From contig NC_067208.1 in the NCBI RefSeq assembly GCF_026262505.1, positions 6,333,962 through 6,397,961 on the forward strand: a stretch of 64,000 bases of DNA, read 5' to 3'. This DNA is from Trichomonas vaginalis G3. Lineage: Eukaryota; Parabasalia; Trichomonadida; Trichomonadidae. Made by a program: the position numbers and the translations under genes. This document shows, one piece after another, positions 39,701-49,438 of the stretch. The notes beneath the pieces are model-generated. The model did no database searches and was not told the DNA's origin. It saw only the letters and a program-made list of their open reading frames with translations. Every line of letters starts with the position of its first letter. Position 1 is the first letter of the stretch.

Positions 39701-40471
39701 TTTATGTTTGTCAAGAAGAAGTCATAGTGCATTTCAACAATACCTGCAGCATTTGCTTCTATCTCTGATATAAAGTTCTCCTTCAAGAGCTGATGTAGTA
39801 ATGTTCCAATATTATTGAGGTTTAACGTAGAACATTCATACTTTCCACCAAGTTTATAACATACCATCCATCTCTGTTGGGAGTTTATTTTAATCTTCTC
39901 TAAGAGTCTCATGAAAACCTTACCGAAATGTTTGTGTAAATAGTCTCTGTTTGGTTCATCTAAAGCTTCGATGTTAAAGTCAATGAGTCTATTGCCTGAC
40001 TTCACATTTCTCTTCCTATTCTCTTCATCTTTTTTTAACCATCTCTCACCTTCTTTTGGTTTGTCGTCAATGGAACGAATGACATCGTTAGCTTTGCGAA
40101 ATTGTTCTATAGCACTTTTAAACATCTCTCTTCTCTGTTGTTTCAGTGTGTCGTCTCTTCTTCTTGTTTCACCAACGTTTGCATTTGTTATGTCAAACAT
40201 TTCTCTTCTTACTTCATGAGGTACTGAACGTCTATGATATAAGTCAATAGCAACGTCATTTAAAGGAAATGCTCTTGCATGGACTTCGTCCTCGCCGCGT
40301 TGCGGCTTTATGAACTCATGAATTCTATCATAACTTATTGCACCATTGTAGTCTTTAATGAAGTCAGCGAGTGCTTTTTGTTTGTTGCGTAATGTTTGCT
40401 ACTTCTATGTTAGCTTCTGTAAGAAGTTGTTTTATTTCCGAGTGTTCTAACTTAGACAACTTCCGATACAT
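36706..40471 (-). pseudogene. Maverick 2: protein-primed family B DNA polymerase region
   Basis: This fossil gene starts at the ATG at 40471. Recognisable parts, N to C: an N-terminal region (FKSAIEQFRKANDVI, WMVCYKLGGKYECSTLNL), a Cys-containing stretch (EDNCFVYACIQAG), exonuclease motifs (VFFADFECSTDGF and LIYFHNLSYDINFIL), and polymerase motifs (LKLILNSIYGKTIL and the active-site FYQDCDSMHIF). This is the pPolB architecture of Polintons, which replicate linear DNA from a protein primer. It is broken in several places. Confidence 0.85.
40281..40306. repeat. GC-rich double hairpin inside the polymerase region
   Basis: GGACTTCGTCC (TTC loop) and GCCGCGTTGCGGC (GTT loop) lie side by side, preceded by CAT and followed by CTTTATG. 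Near-copies are at 44190-44215 and, with different stems, at 52394-52418. Confidence 0.75.
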
Positions 40472-40562
40472 CTTTAGTAGGAAATAAAAAAATATTTTTT
40501 TGAAAAAATTAGATTAGATTTTTTAAAGTTATTTTTCAAAATAATTTAATATTTTTATTTTA

Positions 40563-41036
40563 ATGAAACACATGCAAGATTGCAAGTTCTTTTCATACAA
40601 TGCTCTCGCTACTGCCATCAAGAATGAGTTCAATAATGCTTCAAATGTTAATGTTATCTTTAACAAGAAGTTTGTGAAAGAATCTAAGTTTGGTCAGTAT
40701 GTCAGACCATTAGCTATTGTCATTGACCGCAAACGTTATACTTCACAAGAGTTAGCAGTAGTTTTGAAACAAAAGAGTTTCTTCGTGAATGTCAAAGATA
40801 CTCATTATACTGTCATAAAGAACTCTAACGTTGACTTCTTCAGTATTGCTTTAAATCTTTCCGAACAGAAAGAATATAAGAAAGGTGAAACAAATGTGAA
40901 ATATTATCCTTCATCTCTGAAGACAATAACGAACAAAGATGTTATACAGAAATTCTTACCAAAGGTTGAAGAAGCTTCTATTGACATTGACGAAGGAAGT
41001 GAAATGGTTGAAGAAATAGACCCTGAAGCTATTTAA
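40563..41036 (+). CDS. Maverick 2: hypothetical protein next to the polymerase
   Basis: This frame of 157 aa is MKHMQDCKFFSYNALATAIK and onward; the ATG is preceded by AATATTTTTATTTTA. It is a mixed alpha/beta protein (VRPLAIVIDRKRYTSQELAV) with an acidic C terminus (IDIDEGSEMVEEIDPEA). It is divergent from the polymerase. An acidic tail on a small protein beside the replication gene is what single-strand DNA-binding proteins often look like, but I see no OB-fold signature. Confidence 0.55.
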   Translation: MKHMQDCKFFSYNALATAIKNEFNNASNVNVIFNKKFVKESKFGQYVRPLAIVIDRKRYTSQELAVVLKQKSFFVNVKDTHYTVIKNSNVDFFSIALNLSEQKEYKKGETNVKYYPSSLKTITNKDVIQKFLPKVEEASIDIDEGSEMVEEIDPEAI

Positions 41037-41175
41037 GCAAAAATATATTTTTGAAGAACTGAAGGTGTCACCACGTCACCATGTGCTACCAGGTTAATTA
41101 ACTTCTTTTAAAAAATGATGACAACATGACATTTTGACAACAGTCCAGGAAATAAATTTTATCGTTAATGTTTAC

Positions 41176-41337
41176 GTTAATGTTTTTCATTAAATTTTGT
41201 CAAAGTGCAAATCTTCACTTCGTCAAAAAGTTAATGTTTTTCATTAAATTTTGTCAAAGTGCAAATCTTCACTTCGTCAAAAAGTTAATGTTTTTCATTA
41301 AATTTTGTCAAAGTGCAAATCTTCACTTCGTCAAAAA
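41176..41337. repeat. Three 54-bp tandem repeats with GACGAAGTG hairpin arms
   Basis: Exact 54-bp units begin at 41176, 41230 and 41284, each with GTTAATGTTTTTCATTAAAT, then TTGTCAAAGTGCAAATC and TTCACTTCGTCAAAAA. The arms TTTTGTCAAAGTG and CACTTCGTCAAAA can pair imperfectly. Related to 18718-18950 and 43925-44110. Confidence 0.85.
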
Positions 41338-41371
41338 GTTAATGTTTTGGTTAGTCTTCATATCGATTATT

Positions 41372-41506
41372 TTACAACAATTCCCCAATGTTAAACTTTT
41401 CATACGCTTTTTCATAAGCTTTGTATGTCTTCAGAAATTTTGCATAATCTTTTACATGTTGTTCGTTCTCTTCTTCTGTCATGAGTTCCGAATATTCTAA
41501 ATTCAT
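41372..41506 (-). CDS. Maverick 2: small acidic protein (44 aa)
   Basis: MNLEYSELMTEEENEQHVKD followed by a Lys/Tyr-rich helix (YAKFLKTYKAYEKAYEKFNI). It is a complete short frame of unknown function, with the upstream A/T stretch usual for these elements. Confidence 0.4.
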   Translation of the reverse strand: MNLEYSELMTEEENEQHVKDYAKFLKTYKAYEKAYEKFNIGELL

Positions 41507-41569
41507 GTTCTTTCATATGAGATAAAATTTTATAAAAAAAATAAAATTAGCTTAGATTTTTTTATTCTT

Positions 41570-42385
41570 CCTCTTTGAAGTTATCGAAATATTCTGTTAT
41601 TTTTTCCTTCAGTAATGGTAAGTCTTCTTTGAATGTAAGTATTGTGCAACCTTTGATGTCATAGTGTGTTTGAGGAAGATTATTTTGACAATTTCCTTTA
41701 TTTGCTCATTCGGTGTCATTGAAATCGGTAAGTTTTCACGATAGAACCAATTTCTGTCAGATTTGTAAATCTTAGCTAAGTCATAAAAGCTCTTGTTGTT
41801 TCTTCTGACTAAATGTAACATAACCATATCTTTATCCTTCTTTCTCCATCTCTTCAGTATATATCATATACTTATAACTCTTTTCCTTTCCTTTTGGTAC
41901 TGAACGTGGTATTCTTTTCTGTATGCTTTTGTCTTTGGATTCAATGACTTCATCTTTTGCTTGAAGTTTCTTTTCCATCTCTCCACGTTCGCTTTATATA
42001 GTTCATCTAACATCATGAAAATATAACAAGCATAACGAGGTGAAGCCCACATTGCTACAGCATTTACTAAAAGTCTATGAACATAATAACCTTTCAAACC
42101 AGGAGCCAAATTCTTGCGATTTTCGTACGGAATCTCTTCCCTCGGTTTTCCGAGGGAAGCAATCATATGAGGAAATTCTTCTAAAAGTTCTTTTGTCTGT
42201 TGGTTTTCAAACCAATGATATGCTTGCTTTGTAGAAAGAAGAGCATTCAAAATACTTTGCATTTGGTACATGTCATCTTTGACAGAACGAATGAGTCTCA
42301 ATTGTTTGTTATACTGTATGTATTCATATTCTTCATTTATGGCTTCATGAACTATAACTGTTGTTGTGTTCTCTAATGTTGACAT
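41570..42385 (-). pseudogene. Maverick 2: KilA-N domain gene
   Basis: This fossil paralogue of 14786-15589 has ATG at 42385 (MSTLENTTTVIVHEAINEEY) behind the shared leader. KilA-N core: GYYVHRLLVNAVAMWASPRY. A GC hairpin (42138-42157) sits within the coding region upstream of the core. Broken, but close to the Maverick 1 copy. Confidence 0.7.
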
Positions 42386-42442
42386 TACTGTCTTTACATA
42401 CAAAATAAAAAAATAAATAAAAATAAAACTAACTTTATTTTT
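42386..42442 (-). promoter_or_regulatory. Shared A/T leader, Maverick 2 copy
   Basis: This has the same AAAACTAACTTTATTTTTCT core and TGTCTTTACATACAAAATAA as in Maverick 1, showing that a regulatory module is exchanged between elements. Confidence 0.65.
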
Positions 42443-43386
42443 CTGTGTTAAAGAAATGTTAAAAATTCATGGTTACATATGTGAAAAGAAGTCACGAACA
42501 AATGAAGGTCATAAGATTCAGCACATAATTCTGAATTGAATGGTGTGTCATACATGTCAAACCGTCAAGAATTGAAGGAGATACGAGGCTATAAAGATTT
42601 TGGATATTTTCTGACACACACCCTGAGGGAAAAGTGACAAAACACGACGATAGAAAAAAGTGACAAAATGAGAGAAAGTTGTCCCCCGACCAAAATGCAA
42701 TCATGTTGAAAAGTGACATTTGTAAAGTTGGACGATAGGATTTCCTGAAAAAGTGCAAGACTTGTCTTGAATCAGGACAAGATTTGTCTTGAAAAAATAC
42801 AAGACTTGTTCTGAAAAAATACAAGACTTGTCTTGAATCAGGACAATTGTTCTCAAATTTGAGAACTTTACAAGAAAAACTGACTAAAAAGTGCAAGTCT
42901 TGTTCTGAATCAGGACAAGATTTGTCTTGAAAAAATACAAGACTTGTTCTGAAAAAATACAAGACTTGTCTTGAATCAGGACAAAACTTTACAAAATGTA
43001 AACCTTACATAACCGTTTCTATCGTACATGATATTTAGTTGACATTGTAAACTATCTTCATGTAAAGTATGGCGGTTTGAAACCGTCGGAACCTTCACTT
43101 TTTTGACGAACTTTCCGCAGCAATTTTTAAAATGTGTGAAAACTCAACGGTTTGACACGTGCCATATGTCATTTTACTCAGAATCTCACGAATTCAGCAA
43201 AAATAATTTTTAGGGTAGATGGGTATATCTAACCTAATTTCTACCACGAATTCTACCCTCATTATTTATAACCATTTTACATGGTAAACGTTATTTTTGG
43301 AATTTTGTGAAAACTCAACGGTTTGACACGTGCCATATGTCATTTTACTCAGAATCTCACGAATTCAGCAAAAATAAATGGTTCAT
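42443..43386. repeat. Non-coding block with short palindromic and direct repeats
   Basis: Two copies of a block with ACAAGACTTGTCTTGAATCA and GGACAAGATTTGTCTTG lie at about 42765-42845 and 42893-42980; ACAAG/CTTGT pairs make many small hairpins. A direct repeat of about 72 bp (TGTGAAAACTCAACGGTTTG and onward) lies at 43134-43206 and 43306-43378, separated by a GGGTAGATGGGTATATCTAA block like those of Maverick 1. I see no gene. Confidence 0.65.
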
Positions 43387-43896
43387 TTACTCACAATATT
43401 TTTGTACAAAACGACCCCAAACTTTTAACTTCTTTTCTGCAGTTTCTAATGCTATCTTAGCGAGTTCATATTCTCTAAATTCTCTCTTTAAATCTTCTTG
43501 TTCCCATTGGTCTAGTTCGTATGGAGAATCTTTATAACCATAACATATCTCACGTTCGTGTTCTAATTGTTTTTCATGCATTTTTCTAACTTCTTGTTCG
43601 AACAAAGGTTTAGCATTCTCTACTGTATCTTCGAGTTCTTCTTCATCTAACTTCTCATGAACTTTCTTGTCTATGGAGTCCATAATTTTTCCAACTGCTA
43701 TGCAATATTTTGGAGAAGCCCACATTGCTATATAGTTTATAAGTCTTGCGTCTACATACGTTCCTCTAACCTGTTTGATTTCATCAGGAATTCCTGCATG
43801 AATTTTGTATAAAAAGCAACCGCCGGAATTCAGACGGTTGCTATATTCTTCACAAAATGCCTTATAATACTCTTCCCAGGACTTATTTTCCAACAA
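43387..43896 (-). CDS. Maverick 2: KilA-N domain protein, second type
   Basis: This frame of 169 aa is MLENKSWEEYYKAFCEEYSN and onward. KilA-N core: GTYVDARLINYIAMWASPKY, then a charged coiled coil (EEELEDTVENAKPLFEQEVR). Part of its N-terminal region recurs as a scrap at 19735-19935 in Maverick 1. Probable DNA-binding regulator. Confidence 0.7.
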   Translation of the reverse strand: MLENKSWEEYYKAFCEEYSNRLNSGGCFLYKIHAGIPDEIKQVRGTYVDARLINYIAMWASPKYCIAVGKIMDSIDKKVHEKLDEEELEDTVENAKPLFEQEVRKMHEKQLEHEREICYGYKDSPYELDQWEQEDLKREFREYELAKIALETAEKKLKVWGRFVQKYCE

Positions 43897-43919
43897 CTTT
43901 CATGAGATAAATAAGAAAT

Positions 43920-44294
43920 AACTTTCATTTTTCATTAGATAACTGTTATTTTTGACGAAGTGAAGATTTGCACTTCGTCAAAAAATCCCTGAAATCAAGA
44001 ATTAATCCCGTCAAATACAAAAAATGAGGGTAGAAATGAGGTTAGATAACTGTTATTTTTGACGAAGTGAAGATTTGCACTTCGTCAAAAAATCCCTGAA
44101 ATCAAGAATTAATCCCGTCAAATACAAAAAAATGAGGGTAGAAATGAGGTTAGATCTAACCATCTACCCTAAACATTATTTTTGGTCATGGACTTCGTCC
44201 TCGCCGCTTTGCGTCTTTATGTTAAAATAAATGGTACCATTAATAATTTCATGACTGTTCTCGTTCATGTCTGATTTACATCCAACGAAAAAGT
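43920..44294. repeat. Two hairpin direct repeats and a GC double hairpin
   Basis: Two copies of about 100 bp contain TTTGACGAAGTGAAGATTTG and CACTTCGTCAAAAAATCCCT (43925-44110), then a GGTTAGATCTAACC block at about 44151 and the double hairpin GGACTTCGTCC/GCCGCTTTGCGTC at 44190-44215. I see no gene. Confidence 0.75.
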
Positions 44295-45380
44295 TTAGAA
44301 GAATTTTCTTATTCTTTCTGGCTTATTTTTGTCTTTCCAGTACTCCCGCTCTAATGGACCCAGATGAGTTGGTTTAGATTCTCTCAAGTTCTTAGATGGT
44401 ATAACATCTTCAACGCCTCCTTCATATCTTACTTTATAAGTGTCATCGTTTATGTTATAGCCAAGTATTTCAATAACCACTCCTCGCTTTGCTTCGTCAA
44501 TGGTTTCAGCAAGTTTGCCATTACTACTTTCGACTAATTTATGACGAGGATAAAACGCAATAGAGTCGTCGGCAGCTTTTATAAGATATCCATTACCTTG
44601 CGTAGAGTCTACTATATAATAATTTCTACTTAACCTTAAACGTTTCTTTGTCAACGGTTTGTCGTCAAGAACTACACGAACTTTTGTACCAGGAATGAGG
44701 GTAAATTGTGTTGAATTTCTGATATTTTGTGTTTGACTTCGTTTCTTTTGTATATACTTTTCTTCTTGTTGTTGTGTCATTGAATTTGGTGTATGTCCTG
44801 TTGTAGAATGTGTTGAGGAATTATATACTTCGAGAAAATGTTTCATTGTTTCTTCGGTAAAGTCTCGCTCTTGGTTTAAATCTCTGAGAGTCCTTATGAA
44901 GCGGTTTATGATGCCGAGTATGTTATGGTTATGGTCTTCAGTAGTGTAGTGAGTTATGTTATGCTTAATGAGAAATTCTGTGATTTCATTGCTGAGGTAT
45001 GCACTGTCTTGGTCTGATGTTAAAGTACTTGGGTTATGTTCTGCTACAAACTTTTGTAAAACTCTTAACACTTCACGAGTTCCTTTATTTTTCATTGGAT
45101 ATGCATATGCTTTACGAGTGTTAACATTAATGAAGATGAGGAATGGTTTATGTCCTCCTTTTCTGCTTTGAATGAGAGTGTCAAATTGGTATGCGTCAGG
45201 AGCGTTGGAGTAAATTGGTAAAAAGTAGTCGTAAGGGTTTATTTTTGTTTGATGTACAACATTTTTGTCAAAGAACCTTTTCACTTCAGCTCTGTTAGTA
45301 AATCCCCAACTTTTTGCAGCTTCATTGAACTTCTTAAATGACCTCCATGGATGTTGTTCGAATACTTCTTTCAAGCTCAT
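44295..45380 (-). CDS. Maverick 2: Maverick-type integrase
   Basis: This open frame of 361 aa is MSLKEVFEQHPWRSFKKFNE and onward. Integrase core: YQFDTLIQSRKG, STLTSDQDSAYLSNEITEFL, HNHNILGIINRFIRTLRDLN. A C-terminal SH3-like region (LIPGTKVRVVLDDKPLTKKR) is followed by a chromodomain/Tudor-like end (VVIEILGYNINDDTYKVRYE). Chromo-type tails can steer insertion toward particular chromatin. The gene is adjacent to the fibre gene, as in Maverick 1. Confidence 0.8.
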   Translation of the reverse strand: MSLKEVFEQHPWRSFKKFNEAAKSWGFTNRAEVKRFFDKNVVHQTKINPYDYFLPIYSNAPDAYQFDTLIQSRKGGHKPFLIFINVNTRKAYAYPMKNKGTREVLRVLQKFVAEHNPSTLTSDQDSAYLSNEITEFLIKHNITHYTTEDHNHNILGIINRFIRTLRDLNQERDFTEETMKHFLEVYNSSTHSTTGHTPNSMTQQQEEKYIQKKRSQTQNIRNSTQFTLIPGTKVRVVLDDKPLTKKRLRLSRNYYIVDSTQGNGYLIKAADDSIAFYPRHKLVESSNGKLAETIDEAKRGVVIEILGYNINDDTYKVRYEGGVEDVIPSKNLRESKPTHLGPLEREYWKDKNKPERIRKFF

Positions 45381-48240
45381 TTATGTAAAGTTAAATTTAG
45401 TAATTTCATGCTGTTCGCTCTTTTGGAGCTCAGGACTTTCAGGCCGTTCTAACCCATGCATAAACGTCATATAAGGTGGCATATAGTCTGCTCCACTTCC
45501 TGTTGGATTTGTTGTGAAAGTATGGACATGATTTCCTCCTGGTTCAGTTTGTCGAAAAGTCTTTTTTGCTGAATGGTTATAATCTGGAGATAAAACGTCA
45601 TTGCCAGCTTTATATTCTGAGTTGTATAATGGATGGTCTCGTAATGAGTGGCTATGGTCGCCAGAAAAGTTTGTCGTTCCTGTATGAGTGTGCGGTGGAA
45701 GGTTTGCTTCAGTAATTTTCTTCGAACCTCCTGTTTGCTTTGAAGAGTTCGCACAGTATAAGAATTTATCTACAATCTGCTCCCACATACCAAAACCTAA
45801 AACTGTTTCTGGATTTGTTGAATTCATTGACGTATAAATAGAACCTATAGGATATAATGTTTGAAGTATTTCTGTCTTTAATGTTTGAAGCTCTGTTTTG
45901 TCTGCTTTCTTATCTAACATTGTTGGTAGTTCATATGCTTCAAAGTTTCTGGCATGATCTTCGATATTCCTGCAACTCTTATCTAAATTGTTAAGAGTAT
46001 CTTTTACGCTTGTACTTGGATTTTCTAATGGTGCACTTGAACCAAGGTCAAAGTTCAATATTATGTCGTCTGCTCTAACAGTAGTGAAGGATTTATGTGT
46101 ATGGTTCTTGTCGGCTTTCTTATCTAACATTGTTGGTAGTTCATATGCTTCAAAGTTTCTGGCATGATCTTCGATATTCCTGCAACTCTTATCTAAATTG
46201 TTAAGAGTATCTTTTACGCTTGTACTTGGATTTTCTAATGGTGCACTTGAACCAAGGTCAAAGTTCAATATTATGTCGTCTGCTCTAACAGTAGTGAAGG
46301 ATTTATGTGTATGGTTCTTGTCGGCTTTACTGTCTAAAGAAGTTTGAAGTTCATTTATATCGGAGATATTGTGTTTATGAGATTTCAAAACTTTGTTCGT
46401 TGCGTCAAGTTCTTCTTTCTCTGCTTTACTTTTAATAGCATCTTCAAAAGTTATTTTTGCCTTAACTCTTAACATAAATCTTGGTTCAACTAATACACCG
46501 TTAACAAAGAAGTATGAAGCATAAATTTCAGCGTTATAACCAAATGTTTGTGGTGCTATACCTGTGTCATACTGTACAGTACAGTGTATGTCATAACCTT
46601 TAGCACGAATGAATTTATATCTTCTTTCATTAACATTTTTCGTCTTCACTTCTTCATCCTGTGTTAAATATCCATGATAGTCCGTTATAATCTGTTCATC
46701 TGAAGTTATATAATGAACGTGGTTCTTGTCCGCTTTACTATTTAATGTAGCTTGAAGTTCATTTATATCGGAGATATTGTGTTTATGAGATTTCAAAACT
46801 TTGTTCATTGCGTCAAGTTCATTTTTGTCCGCTTTACTATTTAATGTAGCTTGAAGTTCATTTATATCGGAGATATTGTGTTTATGTTCTTTATCTGCTT
46901 TTTCGGCTAATTTCTCTTCTATCTCATTTATTTCAAGTTCATGCCTACCATCACCTCCTTCAGAAGTATTTTTCTTCAGCTCTTGAAGAACGTCCACTTC
47001 GCCATCTTTGGTGTCAATAATGAGACTTTGAGTTAAAACCTTTCCTGTCTTAATGGATGTTTGTAAAACTTCTTCTTCACCGTGTTCGGGGTCATGGTCG
47101 TCATCATATCTTGTGAAATCAGAGATGTTGTCATACATTAAGCATATCTGTCTCAAAAGTTCTGCTATTTGAAACTGGAACGAAAGATATACAGAACTTT
47201 CATCATCTCCTAAAGTCAAGTCTGCTTTCTTAAGTATTTCTTGAATGTATGCAATGAGAACAGAGTACCTTGGAAAATATTCGAACAATATTTCATTAGC
47301 TGTTGGTTTTGGTGGTTCTTCTGGAGTTTCTGTTGTTTCAGTTCCTTCTGTAGGTTCTGTTGGAGTTTCTGCATCTCTTGACTTCAATGCTCTTGCTCTC
47401 AAAGACCTAAATGTTAGAGCACCGGGTTTTACAAAGGACTTTATAAATGCTTTAATAGTTCCTGGTAAGTTATTGTTAGCATTAAGTAAGTTCCTTATGC
47501 TTCCATCATGTACGTCCATAGCACTATGTAAAAAATCTATACTTTTCTTGTAGTCAGCAATAGACTGACTGTGATTTTTTAAAGATTTGTCACCTTTAAG
47601 CCAATCTTCATGCATGTCTGATACTGAGCCAAGAATATCATTTGCTTCCTTTAGTGTATTTTGTGCTTCTCGTAAAGTATCCAATCCCGTACGTGCATTG
47701 TTTGCTATACGTCTTACAGTATCTATTTGACTCCTTGTTTCTTGCATCCAACCAGATAAAGTTTTAATAGTATCCGAACCATTTGAAATGAAGTTCAAAG
47801 CATTTTTAACGTCATCTAAAACTTCTTCACCAAGTACTGCCCATATCTTTCCGATTTGGTATTGAAGAACTCCATATGAAGCAGCTGTTAAACCAGTATT
47901 TATAAGGTTCCATATCCATGATTTAGCAGTTTTTCCATCCTTTCCATCCTTTCCATCCAAACCGTTTTCGCCTTGAGGTCCTTGTATTCCTTGTATTCCT
48001 TGTATTCCTTGTGGTCCTTGGTCCGGTGTCACCCTTCTCTCCTTTCAGTTCATCTTTATGTTCGTTATAATATTCTAATGTCATAAGGTGTACATCATTA
48101 CTGCTACCAGCAACGCCAAGAATTTGTTTCTCATTCATGACTAAATTCTTTAGGCATTTAATGTTGTCGTCAAATCGAAAGCTCTTTAACAATTCAATGA
48201 GAACATTCAGTACTTTCACTAATGAGGCATCTACTTGAAT
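45381..48240 (-). pseudogene. Maverick 2: long fibre, collagen-like with phage-collar tip
   Basis: This fossil gene of about 950 codons has the following parts, N to C: an anchor region (LMTLEYYNEHKDELKGEKGD), a collagen-like GXX segment (GPQGIQGIQGIQGPQGENG), helical coiled regions, a Pro/Glu/Thr linker (about 47300), repeats of NISDINELQATLNSKADK with H-T-H motifs, a recent 240-bp tandem duplication (about 45900-46330), and a tip with GSIYTSMNSTNPETVLGFGM, NLPPHTHTGTT and YMPPYMTF. The tip is that of phage tail-collar proteins. Broken. Confidence 0.75.
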
Positions 48241-48264
48241 TTATATATTGCACCGTTCCATCAT

Positions 48265-48456
48265 TTATGATGGAACCTTGCTTGTTGTAATGAATGGGTC
48301 ATAAGTGTTAAAAGTATCGAAATCAATGACTTTTTTAGTTTTTCCATCGTCAATGACTAAATCATTGCCTTCAATGGTTAAAGTTGAGTTTTCGTTTACT
48401 AGTTCATGTGCTCTTCTTGCTTCATTTGTTTCATACGCATATGCAGCAATAGTCAT
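48265..48456 (-). CDS. Maverick 2: small protein (63 aa) upstream of the fibre
   Basis: MTIAAYAYETNEARRAHELV and onward; the stretch LTIEGNDLVIDDGKTKKVID recalls the N-terminal anchor of the Maverick 1 fibre (LKLTLNPMTDEFLFQDNKNH). It may be a fibre base or belong with the fibre gene. The start lies 17 bp from the divergent gene at 48474. Confidence 0.45.
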   Translation of the reverse strand: MTIAAYAYETNEARRAHELVNENSTLTIEGNDLVIDDGKTKKVIDFDTFNTYDPFITTSKVPS

Positions 48457-48473
48457 ATTTTAATGAGAATAAA

Positions 48474-49238
48474 ATGTTGTTCTATTTGCAAAGTACAGAC
48501 CCAAACGAATACGGGACAGTAAAGCTACAAACAAACTTAGGTCTTCAGAATGAAGCGCTTGCTTTCAGAGTTGTTGACTTTAATACTATTGCTTCATTCG
48601 TTATAACTGACGAAACAGATTTCATGGAGCTTGAAATAGATGACAAAAGAAGTTTTATAACATTTCCTAACAGAGCAGAGTATAGAATAGATAAAATTGC
48701 TGGAGTCATAGATACTCTCATAAATGAAGAAACTATTGACAACATAGATGTCGAACTCTCTTCTGAGGGAACATTGAAGTTCAGTAGCAAGAAAGAGTTC
48801 AAGATAACACGAATGAGTCATAGAGTTCAACTTCTTTTAGGAGCATACCATATGACATTTCCTTTGAAAAGTGTTGACAAAACGATTGAGATGAAATCTG
48901 TTCCATACGTATGTTATGGTAATTGTTTATACATTGAGTCTAAAATAGCTAATGTCACAGGTATTTCAGGAGTTAATAGTAAAGGTTCAGTAGAATATAA
49001 GTCTTTCTGTTATGCAGTCAATTCAATGTTCATTCCAAACGTTCCTGTCATAGCAACTCATTTAGGTAAATGGGTTCGCATTAGTCCTCACAATTTGAAA
49101 GATATGCAATTCAGACTAGTTGACTTTCAGGGCGAGCCGGTAGAACTGAAGGCACCAGTGCGAATGACTGTTGAAGTTGACTTTTTAGAAAATATTAAAT
49201 GCAACAGCTTACAAGAGAACTCAGAGCTAAAAATATAA
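48474..49238 (+). CDS. Maverick 2: second capsid-like protein
   Basis: This frame of 254 aa is MLFYLQSTDPNEYGTVKLQT and onward. It is beta-rich with short turns (FMELEIDDKRSFITFPNRAE), without membrane segments. It is the intact counterpart of 10512-11225. The size and neighbourhood (between fibre and packaging ATPase) suggest the single-jelly-roll minor capsid (penton) protein expected in Polintons, but I cannot show the fold. Confidence 0.55.
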   Translation: MLFYLQSTDPNEYGTVKLQTNLGLQNEALAFRVVDFNTIASFVITDETDFMELEIDDKRSFITFPNRAEYRIDKIAGVIDTLINEETIDNIDVELSSEGTLKFSSKKEFKITRMSHRVQLLLGAYHMTFPLKSVDKTIEMKSVPYVCYGNCLYIESKIANVTGISGVNSKGSVEYKSFCYAVNSMFIPNVPVIATHLGKWVRISPHNLKDMQFRLVDFQGEPVELKAPVRMTVEVDFLENIKCNSLQENSELKI

Positions 49239-49438
49239 AGTATGAATGTTATGTATTAGGTCATGAACTTTGGTTGTTGCTGTTTGATGAAACAAATGAG
49301 TTAGTTATGTCAGTCAAGAGAACAGAAAAATATTGTGTTAGTGAAAACTGCACCAAGTCAATAAGATTAGGTTTGCATTATGAAGATGAGTTCGATACTG
49401 TTGAAGAAGTTTTGGATAGATATTACAAATTGCTTTAA
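49199..49438 (+). CDS. Maverick 2: small protein overlapping the capsid-like gene
   Basis: 79 aa, MQQLTRELRAKNIKYECYVL and onward. It overlaps the previous gene by 40 bp in another frame, a compact viral arrangement mirrored by the tiny gene at 11212 in Maverick 1. Unknown function. Confidence 0.5.
   Translation: MQQLTRELRAKNIKYECYVLGHELWLLLFDETNELVMSVKRTEKYCVSENCTKSIRLGLHYEDEFDTVEEVLDRYYKLL

Noticed and set aside
41168-41500. Phe-rich open frame across the 54-bp repeats
   Set aside because: Consists of translated non-coding hairpin repeats; a real small gene lies on - at 41372-41506.
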